From NCBI GenBank assembly GCA_020633055.1, contig JACKEJ010000010.1, forward strand, positions 124,001 through 188,000: a DNA stretch of 64,000 bases. The letters are read 5' to 3'. Positions 17,016 to 25,467 of the stretch are shown one piece after another (the first letter of the stretch is position 1; each line of letters begins with the position of its first letter). Below the pieces are notes generated by a model. It was not told the origin of the DNA. It made no database searches and worked only from the letters and a program-made list of their open reading frames with translations. This stretch comes from Sandaracinaceae bacterium. Its GTDB lineage: Bacteria; Myxococcota_A; Polyangia; Polyangiales; Houyiibacteriaceae. The position numbers and the translations under genes were made by a program.

Positions 17016-18243
17016 CGAGACCCTGACCGTCTTCCACGGCGAGACGGTCGTGGGCGAGCTGACGCGGGACGCCGACGAGCGGCTGCGCTTCGAGTACGCC
17101 CCTGCGTGGCTGGACGTGGGCTTCGGCATCTCGGCCAGCCTCCCCCTGACGCCAGTCCCGCACGCGGGGACGTTCTTTGCCAACCTCTTGCCCGAAGGCG
17201 ACGTCCGCACGCTGGTTGCGCGCCGGCTGGGGGTCTCGGCGGGCAACGATCTCGAGCTGCTGCGCGCGCTGGGCGGCGACTGCGCGGGCGCACTGTCTCT
17301 GGGTGAGCCGGGGTCGCCCGAGCACGCCTACGACGAGCTCGACCCCGAGGAGCTGGTCACGTGGATGGACGAGGGCACGCCGGCGCTGTCGCACACCGCG
17401 GGGCGCGCTGGCACGCGGCTGTCGCTCGCGGGTGCGCAAGACAAGCTGCCCGTGCGCCTCTCCGATGACGGTCGCCTCCTGCTCCCCCGCGGTCGCGCCG
17501 CGAGCACGCACATCCTCAAGTTCGAGAACCGGCGCTTCAAGCACCTCGTGGCGAACGAGCTGCTCACCATGCGCTTCGCCGCCGCGCTGGGGCTGCCCAC
17601 CTGCCAAACCTCGGCGCGCGAGTTCGACGGGCGACGCGCGCTGGTGGTGGCGCGCTACGACCGCCACATCGACAGTGACGGCCACGTGCAGCGCCTGCAC
17701 CAAGAGGACCTGTGCCAAGCGCTCGGTCTCCCGCCCACCCGCAAGTACGAGAGCGAGGGCGGTCTCTCGTTCGCGACGTGCTACCACGCCGTGCAGCGCC
17801 GCAGCCACGCCCCCCTGCCGGATGCGCGCGCGCTGCTCGACTGGATGGTGTTCTGTGCGCTGGCCGGCAACGCCGATGGGCACGGCAAGAACCTGTCGAT
17901 GGTGCGCAGTTCGCGCGGCGCGTGGCAGCTGGCACCTTTCTACGACCTGGTGTGCACCGGCGCGTACCCGCGTCTGTCTCAGTCGCTGGCCATGACGGTG
18001 GGCGCCACCGCCGACCCGTGCTTCATCCGCGGGCGCGACTGGGCAGAACTGGCGCGTGACATGAGGGCTTCCCCCCGCTTCGTGAAGCAGCGCGTGGGCG
18101 ACCTGCTCGAGCGCGCACCGGACGTGTTCGAGACGGTGGCCAGCGCGGTCGACGCCGAGCTCGGTCGCAGCCCCGTGCTCCAGCTCGCGCGCCGGCGCAT
18201 GCGGAAGAATGTCCGCAGCCTGCGCGCGCGCCTGGCCGAGTAG
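17002..18243 (+). CDS. hipA: HipA-like serine/threonine kinase toxin
   Basis: A 413-aa protein from ATG 17002. It has the N-terminal subdomain (FHGETVVGELTRD, then FFANLLPEGDVR) and the kinase core: SLAGAQDKLPV (141-151), THILKF (169-174) with the ATP Lys, VANELLTMRFAAALGLP, ALVVARYDR, RLHQEDLCQALG, catalytic GNADGHGKN (289-297, D292) and metal-binding FYDL (D315). These are the motifs of E. coli HipA, which phosphorylates glutamyl-tRNA synthetase and stops growth. All key residues are present, so it should be active unless held by HipB. The target in this organism is not known. Confidence 0.93.
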   Translation: MSAPDETLTVFHGETVVGELTRDADERLRFEYAPAWLDVGFGISASLPLTPVPHAGTFFANLLPEGDVRTLVARRLGVSAGNDLELLRALGGDCAGALSLGEPGSPEHAYDELDPEELVTWMDEGTPALSHTAGRAGTRLSLAGAQDKLPVRLSDDGRLLLPRGRAASTHILKFENRRFKHLVANELLTMRFAAALGLPTCQTSAREFDGRRALVVARYDRHIDSDGHVQRLHQEDLCQALGLPPTRKYESEGGLSFATCYHAVQRRSHAPLPDARALLDWMVFCALAGNADGHGKNLSMVRSSRGAWQLAPFYDLVCTGAYPRLSQSLAMTVGATADPCFIRGRDWAELARDMRASPRFVKQRVGDLLERAPDVFETVASAVDAELGRSPVLQLARRRMRKNVRSLRARLAE

Positions 18244-18262
18244 GGACGCGCCGCCTCGTGCG

Positions 18263-19138
18263 TCAGCCGGCCACCGCCGGGCGCAGCACCTCGCGCGCGA
18301 ACGTCGCGATGCTCGTGGGCGTGGTCGTCGACGCGTCCCGCGGCTCGGCGGGGTCCATGCGGCCGTTGCTCAGCCCCTCCAGCAGGCCGCGGAACAGGTC
18401 CACCACGAAGTCCGGCGCGCCCGACTCGCGCATCGCCCCGAGCGCCGCGTCGAGCGGGACCGAGACGAACGCCACGGGCTTCTCCAGCACGCCCGTCAGG
18501 GCCTGGGCCACCTCGTTCATGGACACGTCGGCCGGGCCGTGCACGCCCCGATAGCGGTGCCCCACGAACGGCGCGCGCAGCTCCTCCGCGGCGACCGCGG
18601 CGATGTCGCGGGTGGCGACCAGCGGCATCTTCTTGTCCCCCGCGACGGGCATGTACCAAGCGCCCTCGTCGCGGAACGACGCGACGTTGCCGAGGAAGTT
18701 CTCCATGAAGTAGGCGGGGCGCAGGGCCAGCACGTTGGGCAGCGCGGCGCGGAACGCGTCCTCCACGTGCCGCATGATGCTGACGGGACCGTTGCCGTCG
18801 TTGTGTGCGCCCACGCTCGAGAGCACCACCGCACGGGAGACGCCGTGCTTCTGCGCCGCCGCGGCTGCCGCCTTGGCCGTCTGCACGGCCCAGTCGTGGA
18901 AGTCCGGCCGGTAGGTGGGCGGCGTGAGCCAGAACACCGCGTCCACGCCCTCGAAGGCGCGCGCCAGCGTGACCGGGTCGTCGACGCTGCCCTCCACCAC
19001 CTTGGCGCCGCGCGCGGCGAGGTCGGCCACCTTGCTGGCGTCACGCTGGATGAGGACGAGGGACTCGCCAGCCGCGAGCAGGGCCTCGGCGAGAGGACGT
19101 CCGATGTTGCCGTTGGGGGTGTTGATGAGGATGGTCAT
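18263..19138 (-). CDS. NmrA-like NAD(P)-binding oxidoreductase
   Basis: A 291-aa protein from ATG 19138 with AGGAG upstream. The N terminus MTILINTPNGNIGRPLAEALL is an atypical SDR nucleotide-binding loop (NGNIGRP), followed by VVEGSVDDPVTLARAFEGVDAVFWLTPP, typical of NmrA/QOR2-type proteins. Middle motifs include VVLSSVGA and RPAYFMENFL. Such proteins sense or reduce quinones, or act on small substrates using NAD(P)H. The divergent LysR gene 127 bases away probably regulates it. Confidence 0.88.
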   Translation of the reverse strand: MTILINTPNGNIGRPLAEALLAAGESLVLIQRDASKVADLAARGAKVVEGSVDDPVTLARAFEGVDAVFWLTPPTYRPDFHDWAVQTAKAAAAAAQKHGVSRAVVLSSVGAHNDGNGPVSIMRHVEDAFRAALPNVLALRPAYFMENFLGNVASFRDEGAWYMPVAGDKKMPLVATRDIAAVAAEELRAPFVGHRYRGVHGPADVSMNEVAQALTGVLEKPVAFVSVPLDAALGAMRESGAPDFVVDLFRGLLEGLSNGRMDPAEPRDASTTTPTSIATFAREVLRPAVAG

Positions 19139-19211
19139 GGGCTCTGCTCCTTGCCGCGTGGGGTCTGCCCTGCGGCGTCTCGGGTTGGACTCCAATCTGC
19201 TGTCCGGACCG

Positions 19212-19260
19212 AGTTGAGACCATCGATGTGTTCTCAACTGAAGTTGAGCTACGCTCAACT
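19212..19260. promoter_or_regulatory. Inverted AGTTGAG repeats, LysR binding region
   Basis: AGTTGAG occurs at 19212-19218 and 19242-19248, its complement CTCAACT at 19233-19239 and 19254-19260. The right pair is separated by five bases and contains a T-N11-A core, as LysR-type operators do; the left pair is separated by 14. The array ends five bases before the LysR start and lies between the divergent starts. Confidence 0.75.
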
Positions 19261-19265
19261 TACCC

Positions 19266-20195
19266 ATGGACCACGCGCGCCTCGCCCAGACCAACCTCAA
19301 CCTGCTCGTCACGCTCGACGTGCTGCTCGAGACGCGCAGCGTCACGCGCACGGCGGAGCGCTTGGGGGTGACGGTGTCCGCGGTGAGCCACGGGCTGCGC
19401 GCCCTGCGCGAGCACTTCGACGACCCCCTCTTCGTGCGCACGCGCCGCGGCCTCGAGCCCACGCCGCGCGCGCTGGGGCTGCTGGGCCCGCTGCGCCAGG
19501 GGCTGCGCACGTTGGACCAGACGCTGGAGGACGACCCGCGCTTCGACCCGGCCACCAGCACGCGCACCTTCACCCTGGCCACCACGGACTACGTGGGCAC
19601 GGTGCTCGGGGGCCCGCTCATGCGCACCCTCGTCGCAGAGGCTCCGCGCGTCACGCTCGACGTCCGCGGCCTGCGCGACACGGAGGTGGGGGTGCAGCTG
19701 GAGCGCGGCGAGGTGGACGTGGCCATCTACCCCGACTTCGCGCAGGTGGGCGCGGTGAAGCAGCGGCGGCTGTTCGACGACGGCTTCGCCTGCCTGGTGC
19801 GACAGGACCACCCGCGCGTGGGCAAGCGCCTGTCGCTCGCCACCTACGTGGAGCTCCCCCACGCGCTCATCAGCCCACAGGGCAGCGGGCCGAGCATCGT
19901 CGACAAGCAGCTGGCCGAGCGCGGCCTGTCGCGCCACATCGCGTTCCGGGTGCAGAGCTTCCTCGCCGCGCCCTTGGTGGTGGCCGAGTCCGACCTGGTG
20001 CTCACGGCGCCCACGCTCTTGGTGCGCACCTTCGCGCGGCACGCCGGCGTGCGCGTGGTGCCCCCTCCCCTCGCGGTGCGCCGCTTCCCGCTGAACCTCT
20101 TCTGGCACGAGCGCGTGGACCGCGACCCGGCCCATGCGTGGCTGCGCGCGCGCATCGTCGAGGCGGCCCGGCTGGTGGCCAAATCCGGTCGCTGA
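19266..20195 (+). CDS. LysR-family transcriptional regulator
   Basis: A 309-aa protein from ATG 19266. N-terminal winged helix: NLNLLVTLDVLLETRSVTRTAERLGVTVSAVSHGLRALREHFDDPLFVRTRRG is the LysR signature with the recognition helix VSAVSHGLRALRE. The C-terminal effector domain starts near residue 92 (RTFTLATTDYV) and includes GEVDVAIYPDF, a NodD/SyrM-like subtype layout. It is divergent from the NmrA-like gene, with paired AGTTGAG repeats between, the usual arrangement for a LysR regulator controlling its neighbour and itself. Confidence 0.92.
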   Translation: MDHARLAQTNLNLLVTLDVLLETRSVTRTAERLGVTVSAVSHGLRALREHFDDPLFVRTRRGLEPTPRALGLLGPLRQGLRTLDQTLEDDPRFDPATSTRTFTLATTDYVGTVLGGPLMRTLVAEAPRVTLDVRGLRDTEVGVQLERGEVDVAIYPDFAQVGAVKQRRLFDDGFACLVRQDHPRVGKRLSLATYVELPHALISPQGSGPSIVDKQLAERGLSRHIAFRVQSFLAAPLVVAESDLVLTAPTLLVRTFARHAGVRVVPPPLAVRRFPLNLFWHERVDRDPAHAWLRARIVEAARLVAKSGR

Positions 20196-20294
20196 GGGCG
20201 GCGCGACACCACCGCCACGTCACGGGCGCCGAGCGCGCGCGACACCAACGCATCGTCAGAGGCGCCGACGGCGCGCGACGCCACCGCCGCATCA
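20195..20294. repeat. Tandem 36-bp imperfect repeats
   Basis: Two full 36-bp units at 20223-20258 and 20259-20294, both ending in TCA and sharing GGCGCCGA near the start and GCGCGCGAC in the middle, preceded by a partial unit ending at 20222. They fill the gap between the converging LysR and large lipoprotein genes. On the minus strand they read as 12-residue units (like ALGARDVAVVSR), but no start or signal suggests translation. Confidence 0.65.
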
Positions 20295-20311
20295 CGCGCC
20301 CGGCGCATCGT

Positions 20312-23300
20312 TCACCAACGCTGGCGCGCGCTCGCTCCGCGCCCCATCAGGAGCAGGAGGATCATCGCGACCAGGAACGCGTGTGCCCCGCGCACGGGAG
20401 CCCCGCCCGTGGCGCAGCTGCCGCAGCCCTCGTCGCCGGGATCGCTCGGCGGGGGCAAGCCGCGCAGCGCAGCGCCCACGCGCGCCACGTTGCCGGCCTC
20501 GTCGCGCACCTCGATCTCCAGCGCGCCGTCGCGTGCGGGCAGCTCGAACTCGGGGCCGGGTGCAACGGCCCAGTCGGACCACGAAGCGCCCGCCTCCCCC
20601 GCAGCGCGCAGCCGGTACAGCAGCGTGTCCGCTCGGCTGACCGCGTCGGACACCTGCAGCACACGCCGACTCCCCTGCATGATGAGCTGGGTGCTCGGCG
20701 GCCGCACGTCCACCAGGAACGAGACACGCGCGGGCGTGAGGTCCGTCGACGCAGGCAGGCCCACCACGCGCGCGCGCACCTCGAGCTGGTGGCGTCCTTC
20801 GAGCCTCAGCGTCCCACCCGAGAGCACGCCGTAGGGGCTGCTGCTCCACGCGCTCCAGGTGCTCCCGTCCACGCGCGCCTGGTACTCGTAGCGCGTGCCC
20901 ACCGGGCCCTCCGCGTGGCTCACGAATTCCACGCGGGCGCCTTCGGCCTCCGGGAAGCGCTCGAGCTCGAATTCGCCCGGGGCCGGGAGCGCCACCTCCA
21001 GCAGCTCCACCTGTGTGTCGGCGTTCTCGACGATGGCGGCGGGGGCCGCCGCAAGGTCCACGAACAGGCCGAGGAAGCGCTCCGGCTCGCCCCCGTCACC
21101 GACGTCCACCACCGTGCGGAACGCCCCGGGGCGCAGCGGCGCGAGGCCGATCGGGAAGCCCGCCGCGGACAGCAGTGTGCTCGGGTCGAGCGTCGGAACG
21201 GCCCCGGCAGCCATGGAGAGCGCGAGCGGCACGACCCCCTCGACCGCGTGCGTCACCAGGGCGGGGTCCTCGCGCACGAGCTCGTGGTTGCTGAGTCGCG
21301 TGTCGCTCAGCTCGGCGCGCTCGATGACTGGCGTGAGGCGCCCAGCATCATCGATGTCGACGTCGAGGTCCACGTCCACGTTGGCGGTGAACGTCATGAA
21401 GCGCGCGTACCGCTCGTTCGTGAACACGTAGAAGTCCACTGCCAGCTCCGGAAGCTGCAACGTCATGAGTGGCCCCTGGTGGGTGTCTTCGCCCAGCACG
21501 ATGCGAGGCGGCAGCGCGGGCCGCAGCGTGATGCCCAGCGCCACCTCCTTGGCCGGGAAGCTGAGGTCGTCCAGCGAGCGGACGAACAGCGAGAACAAGC
21601 CCGTGCTGAGCAGCTGGTCGAGCCGCGTGGTGGCCTCGATGCACAGCGCGCCCGAGCGCCACAGCTGGTACAGGCCCCAGTTCATGACGCGCTCGCTGAG
21701 CCCGGCCTGGAGGTGGTTCGTGTCGGCCCCCCCCTCGAAGGCCGCGGCCATGTCGATGTCCATGGGCGGCTCGCTCAGCCCCAGCGCGCTCAGCTGCGTG
21801 TCGCTGAGCGTCGGCGTGCAGCGCGCCGCGTCCAGGCTGTCGAAGCCGCCGTAGAGCGGCACGCTGTAGCCCTGGTTCGCGGCGTGCGCGTCGTCGGACA
21901 CTGCGAACAGCAGGTCCACCGCGGCGCGCAGCCCGGGCGTGATGGCGCCCAGCGCGTCGCTCAGGTCCACGCGCGCTTCGCTGCCGAGGATCTGCGGCAG
22001 GCAGTCGGCGTCGATGGGCTCGAAGAACTCGCGCGTGCCGTTGCCGTTGGTGTCGTCGAACCCGTAGCACTCGGTCAACAGCACCATCTCACCCTGGCGC
22101 TCGACCGTGCGCGAGATGGGCACGCTGGTGCCCGGGCACAGGTCCTGCGCACCCGTCGAGGGGTTGAACACCGCCTGCTGGCACAGGCGGCTGATGTCGT
22201 CGCGCGCCTCGTCCACCGCCTCGGTCAGCACCTCGGCCGGGTCGCCTGTGAAGGTGGTGACGAGGTCGTAGACCTGCTGCAGCGACAGCCCGAAGAAGTT
22301 GCAGGTGCTCGAGAGGTCCGAGGCCTGGATGCTGTTCTCGGCCAGGTTGAAGGCCCCCAGCCCCAGGCGCCCGAAGCCTGGTCGCTCGGCCGAGGGCACC
22401 ACGCCGCCTTGGACGCGCATGCTGACCACGTCGGGCGCGCTGCGCCCCGTGTCCACGTCGATGCTGCAGCGCTGAAAGCCGAGCCCGATGCCCGCGAAGC
22501 GCTGATAGACGATGACGGGAATGGCGGCGCGGTTGCCTGCGCCGTCGAACGACTGCGCGCGGACGCTCGCGTTCAGCTCCACGAAGGAGTCCACGGGGGC
22601 GAGGGTGGGCGTGCCCGCGACGTCTGCGTGCAGCGCGCATCCTTGATCCGCAGGCAGGAACACCTGCGCGGAAGCCGCCTCGATGCCGCACGCCTGGCGG
22701 ATGACCCGGAACCGGTAGCGATGCCCGGCCACGACGGGGAAGTCGCAGTAGCCCGCGTTCGGCGCCAGGTGCCCGCCGGTGCACACGGTGCGCCCCGCGG
22801 TCAGGTCGTACACCCCGAACGTGGTGAGCAGCGTCGTCCCGAAGGGCGAGCTCACGCCGAGGATGCCCCGACCCGAAGCCGCGGCCGTGTACGTGGCGTC
22901 CGTGGTCTTGTCGTCCCCGTCGAAACACTCGGCCACCGACGCGTTGGGCGCGGTGAACGTCCCCACGCGCTCCGCGCACAGCAGGATGTCCACGTCCGTG
23001 CCGATGGCGCCGCCGCCGGCGAGGCCGGCCTCGATGGGGATGGGGGTGGACTGCGCGACGGCGTTCAGCTGGCTCTCCAGGAAGCGCAGCCCGTCGGGCG
23101 TGAGCCGCACCTGGGTGGCGTTGGGGATGCGCCGGTCGCCGCGGGGGTCCTGGCCCGAGGGGAAGCCGCCCGGGATGGGGCCGAACGCGCACGCGTCGCC
23201 GCACGCGCAGTCGTCGCAGCCCGAGCAGTCGCGCCCGCAGTCGGACAGGCAGTCCGCCACGCAGCCTGCAGCGCACCCTTGTGTGTCGCAGCCGCCCAAG

Positions 23301-23383
23301 AACGGCGCGCCGAAGACCAGGACGAGGAGGGGGACGTGCGAGAGACCCCAGCACGAGAGGGGGTTGCGAGATGGTTCCGTCAT
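20312..23383 (-). CDS. Large secreted lipoprotein with MYXO-CTERM-like end
   Basis: A 1,023-aa protein from ATG 23383 with AGGAAAGAG upstream. N terminus: SHVPLLVLVFGAPFLGGCDTQ, a lipoprotein signal, then an extremely Cys-rich stretch (CAAGCVADCLSDCGRDCSGC...) of about ten Cys in 40 residues. The long middle has beta-rich domains and an acidic calcium-like loop (DDTNGNGTREFFEP). Near residue 850 there is a Y_Y_Y-like sandwich (YEYQARVDGSTWSAWSSSPYG). The C terminus has EGCGSCATG, a hydrophobic segment AFLVAMILLLLMG and RGASARQRW, the layout of a MYXO-CTERM tail. Carrying both a lipobox and a C-terminal anchor is odd. Function unknown. Confidence 0.88.
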   Translation of the reverse strand: MTEPSRNPLSCWGLSHVPLLVLVFGAPFLGGCDTQGCAAGCVADCLSDCGRDCSGCDDCACGDACAFGPIPGGFPSGQDPRGDRRIPNATQVRLTPDGLRFLESQLNAVAQSTPIPIEAGLAGGGAIGTDVDILLCAERVGTFTAPNASVAECFDGDDKTTDATYTAAASGRGILGVSSPFGTTLLTTFGVYDLTAGRTVCTGGHLAPNAGYCDFPVVAGHRYRFRVIRQACGIEAASAQVFLPADQGCALHADVAGTPTLAPVDSFVELNASVRAQSFDGAGNRAAIPVIVYQRFAGIGLGFQRCSIDVDTGRSAPDVVSMRVQGGVVPSAERPGFGRLGLGAFNLAENSIQASDLSSTCNFFGLSLQQVYDLVTTFTGDPAEVLTEAVDEARDDISRLCQQAVFNPSTGAQDLCPGTSVPISRTVERQGEMVLLTECYGFDDTNGNGTREFFEPIDADCLPQILGSEARVDLSDALGAITPGLRAAVDLLFAVSDDAHAANQGYSVPLYGGFDSLDAARCTPTLSDTQLSALGLSEPPMDIDMAAAFEGGADTNHLQAGLSERVMNWGLYQLWRSGALCIEATTRLDQLLSTGLFSLFVRSLDDLSFPAKEVALGITLRPALPPRIVLGEDTHQGPLMTLQLPELAVDFYVFTNERYARFMTFTANVDVDLDVDIDDAGRLTPVIERAELSDTRLSNHELVREDPALVTHAVEGVVPLALSMAAGAVPTLDPSTLLSAAGFPIGLAPLRPGAFRTVVDVGDGGEPERFLGLFVDLAAAPAAIVENADTQVELLEVALPAPGEFELERFPEAEGARVEFVSHAEGPVGTRYEYQARVDGSTWSAWSSSPYGVLSGGTLRLEGRHQLEVRARVVGLPASTDLTPARVSFLVDVRPPSTQLIMQGSRRVLQVSDAVSRADTLLYRLRAAGEAGASWSDWAVAPGPEFELPARDGALEIEVRDEAGNVARVGAALRGLPPPSDPGDEGCGSCATGGAPVRGAHAFLVAMILLLLMGRGASARQRW

Positions 23384-23433
23384 GACTCTTTCCTCGGGCG
23401 CGGACCACACCCCGTGGCCGCTCGGTCACGACA

Positions 23434-23460
23434 TTGTATAAGACAAATTATATAATACAA
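23434..23460. promoter_or_regulatory. Two GntR operator-like sites and core promoter
   Basis: TTGTATAAGACAA (23434-23446) and TTATATAATACAA (23448-23460) each differ by one base from TTGTATAATACAA. They form an AT-rich island in GC-rich DNA. TATAAT at 23451-23456 is a perfect -10 box; ACGACA 17 bp upstream is a -35-like match. The sites lie between the divergent GntR and lipoprotein genes and would let the regulator control both. Confidence 0.75.
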
Positions 23461-23462
23461 CT

Positions 23463-24284
23463 ATGCGTGAGCATTTTCGGAGAACCGTGTCAGACCGTCC
23501 GCTCGGCGTCCCCATGACCGTTGCCAGCGACATCGAACGCACCCTGCTGCGCCGCATCCTGCGCGGGGAGTACGAGCCCGGGACGCGGCTCCCCACGGTG
23601 CGGCAGCTGGCGATCGAGTTCGGCACCACCATCCCCACCATCCAGCGCACCATCGCGCGGCTCGAGGCGCAGGGGCTCATCCGCGCCCGTCAGGGCAGCG
23701 GGCTGCTGGTGCTGGACCCCAAGGCCAACGGCAACATCAACCTGCTCTCGGACTGGTTCGACGCGCTGTGGGACCAGCCGACGCGCGCTACGGACCTGCT
23801 GGACCAGGTGCTCACCATCCGCGTGGCCATCTCCATGGCGTTGGTGGACCTCATGCCGCCCCCCACGCCCGAGCTGGCGGTGGGCTTCTCGGAGGTCATG
23901 ACGGCCGAGGGGGTCGAAGCCATACGCGACGCAGACGTGCGCTTCTCGCAGCAGATGCTGGAGCACGCCGGGAACTTCGCGATCACCATCCTGTTCAACA
24001 CCGTGGAGCACCTCGTGCGCACGGTCGACGGGCTGGCCTACGCGTTCTACGCAGACGCCGCGCTGCACCGGCGAACGCTGACCGCGTTCCTGGAGCACTC
24101 CATCCAGCACTCGGAGGAGTCTCGGAAGAAGCTGCACGCGGCGCTGGTGGAGTGGAACGCCGCCGCCACGGGGCGCTTCCGGGCGTATCGCGAGATGGCG
24201 CTGACGGAGAGGCGCGCGCGGGAACAGCCCACCGAGGCGCCGAAGAAGCCGAAGAAGCGCGGTGGCCGCGGCGCTCGCGCGTAG
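23463..24284 (+). CDS. GntR-family (FadR-like) transcriptional regulator
   Basis: A 273-aa protein. Winged-helix domain at ~18-85: ASDIERTLLRRILRGEYEPGTRLPTVRQLAIEFGTTIPTIQRTIARLEAQGLIRARQGSGLLV is a textbook GntR N-domain. The all-helical C-terminal half (LTIRVAISMALVDLM, DADVRFSQQMLEHAGNFAITILFN) has the layout of an FCD ligand domain, though the usual D-x3-H metal His is not obvious. The ATG at 23463 lies six bases after a TATAAT box, so the mRNA may be leaderless; ATG 23514 is an alternative with no ribosome site. It ends in a Lys/Arg-rich tail (KKPKKRGGRGARA). Confidence 0.9.
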   Translation: MREHFRRTVSDRPLGVPMTVASDIERTLLRRILRGEYEPGTRLPTVRQLAIEFGTTIPTIQRTIARLEAQGLIRARQGSGLLVLDPKANGNINLLSDWFDALWDQPTRATDLLDQVLTIRVAISMALVDLMPPPTPELAVGFSEVMTAEGVEAIRDADVRFSQQMLEHAGNFAITILFNTVEHLVRTVDGLAYAFYADAALHRRTLTAFLEHSIQHSEESRKKLHAALVEWNAAATGRFRAYREMALTERRAREQPTEAPKKPKKRGGRGARA

Positions 24285-24325
24285 GCGCGTCACGGAGCGG
24301 GTCGGTGGGGTCGCGCAGGGTCGCG

Positions 24326-25372
24326 CTACGGCTGCGCGCCCTGCCCCAGCAGATGGCGCAGCAGGAACTCCGCGCGCGTCTCGGGCGTCTCGGGCGAGAG
24401 CCCCAGCGCCGGCACGTATGCCACGACCTCGAGGCCGGCCGCGTTGGCCGCGTCGTACACGGCGCGCGCGTGGTGCGCGTGATGCAGCAGGCTGTCCCAG
24501 CTGAGCGGGTACGAGGCGCGGTCCTGGTAGTTGCCCACCCACACCGGCGCGTCGTCCGCGCTGATCCACGCGAGCATGTCCACGTCGTGTCGGTACGCGA
24601 TCACCGCGTCCGACTCCAGCGCGGCCAGGTCGTCGACACCGTAGAACGAGCGCACCACGGCCTCACCACCCACCAGCTCCGCCAGGTGCAGCACGTCGAC
24701 GCTCCAGTCGGGGAAGACCACGGGGTCCCAGGCCAGCACGTCGTACGTGGCCTGCGTCGAGCTCAGCGCCACCGCGCGGAGGCGGGTGCTCTGGCGCGCG
24801 ATGAGGTCGTCGGACCACGCGTCGGCGAGGTCCTCGTGCGCGCCGAGCCAGAGCGCCGTGCCCGCACCCGCCGACACCCCCTGCATGGCGAAGCGCTCTG
24901 GGTCCAGCTGGAGCTGCGCGGCGTGGGCCCGCAGAAACTGGACGGCCCGCGCGACGTCTCGCATCGGCTTGGCCACGCCGTCGCGGTCCGCGCGCGCGAG
25001 CAGCCGGTAGTTCACGGCGCCGAAGGCCACCCGCGCAGCCAGGTAGCGACGGATGTCGTTGGGCACGCTTCCGACGTAGGCCGTGTGCTTGCCCCCGTGC
25101 GTGAACCCTCCGCCGTGTGCGTAGAGGACGAGGGGCACGCGCTCGCCGGGCGCGAGGTCCGCTGGGAGCAGCAGGTCGAGGCGGTGGCGCGTGTCGGGCC
25201 CGTACGCGATGTCCTCGTAGAACACCGCCGCGACGGGCAGGTCGAGGGGCGCCGGCTCGGGCATCAACGCAAGGGGCTCCGGCGGGGGCAAGTCGGGCGG
25301 GGACACGCGGATGGGTGCGTCGCAGCCGAGCGCGAGCATGACGATGAGGGCCCAGCAGAGCCGCCACAGCAT
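24326..25372 (-). CDS. Lipoprotein alpha/beta-hydrolase (esterase/lipase)
   Basis: A 348-aa protein from ATG 25372 (a GTG at 25384 is in frame). N terminus LWRLCWALIVMLALGCDAP is a lipoprotein signal. The body is an alpha/beta-hydrolase of the hormone-sensitive-lipase type: YAHGGGFTHGG holds the HGGG oxyanion motif, and MQGVSAGAGTAL the nucleophile elbow G-x-S-x-G. The acid and His are likely in the C-terminal third (for example around DDAPVWV and HHAHHARAVYD) but cannot be fixed. Acts on ester substrates outside the cytoplasm. The start codon is preceded by a copy of the GntR site, so it is probably repressed by that regulator. Confidence 0.87.
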   Translation of the reverse strand: MLWRLCWALIVMLALGCDAPIRVSPPDLPPPEPLALMPEPAPLDLPVAAVFYEDIAYGPDTRHRLDLLLPADLAPGERVPLVLYAHGGGFTHGGKHTAYVGSVPNDIRRYLAARVAFGAVNYRLLARADRDGVAKPMRDVARAVQFLRAHAAQLQLDPERFAMQGVSAGAGTALWLGAHEDLADAWSDDLIARQSTRLRAVALSSTQATYDVLAWDPVVFPDWSVDVLHLAELVGGEAVVRSFYGVDDLAALESDAVIAYRHDVDMLAWISADDAPVWVGNYQDRASYPLSWDSLLHHAHHARAVYDAANAAGLEVVAYVPALGLSPETPETRAEFLLRHLLGQGAQP

Positions 25373-25384
25373 TGTATAATACAC
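25372..25384. promoter_or_regulatory. GntR operator-like site at esterase start
   Basis: TTGTATAATACAC differs at one base from the sites before the GntR gene. It directly abuts the ATG of the minus-strand esterase gene and includes TATTAT on that strand, so binding would block the promoter or start. Confidence 0.72.
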
Positions 25385-25467
25385 ACCAACTCAATATCAG
25401 CCGAGAGCGCGCCCGTAAAGAGCGGAGAGCGCGCGCGGACGAGACGGGCGCCGACGGGACGGCCCCC

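Noticed and set aside
20195..20294. Possible small protein encoded by the 36-bp repeats
   Set aside because: No start, ribosome site or signal; region is short and repetitive.
18209..23455. A 1,748-codon open frame on the plus strand
   Set aside because: It lies antisense to the NmrA-like and large lipoprotein genes and overlaps LysR; its translation is Arg/His/Gly-rich with no domain. It is a result of high GC at codon position 3.
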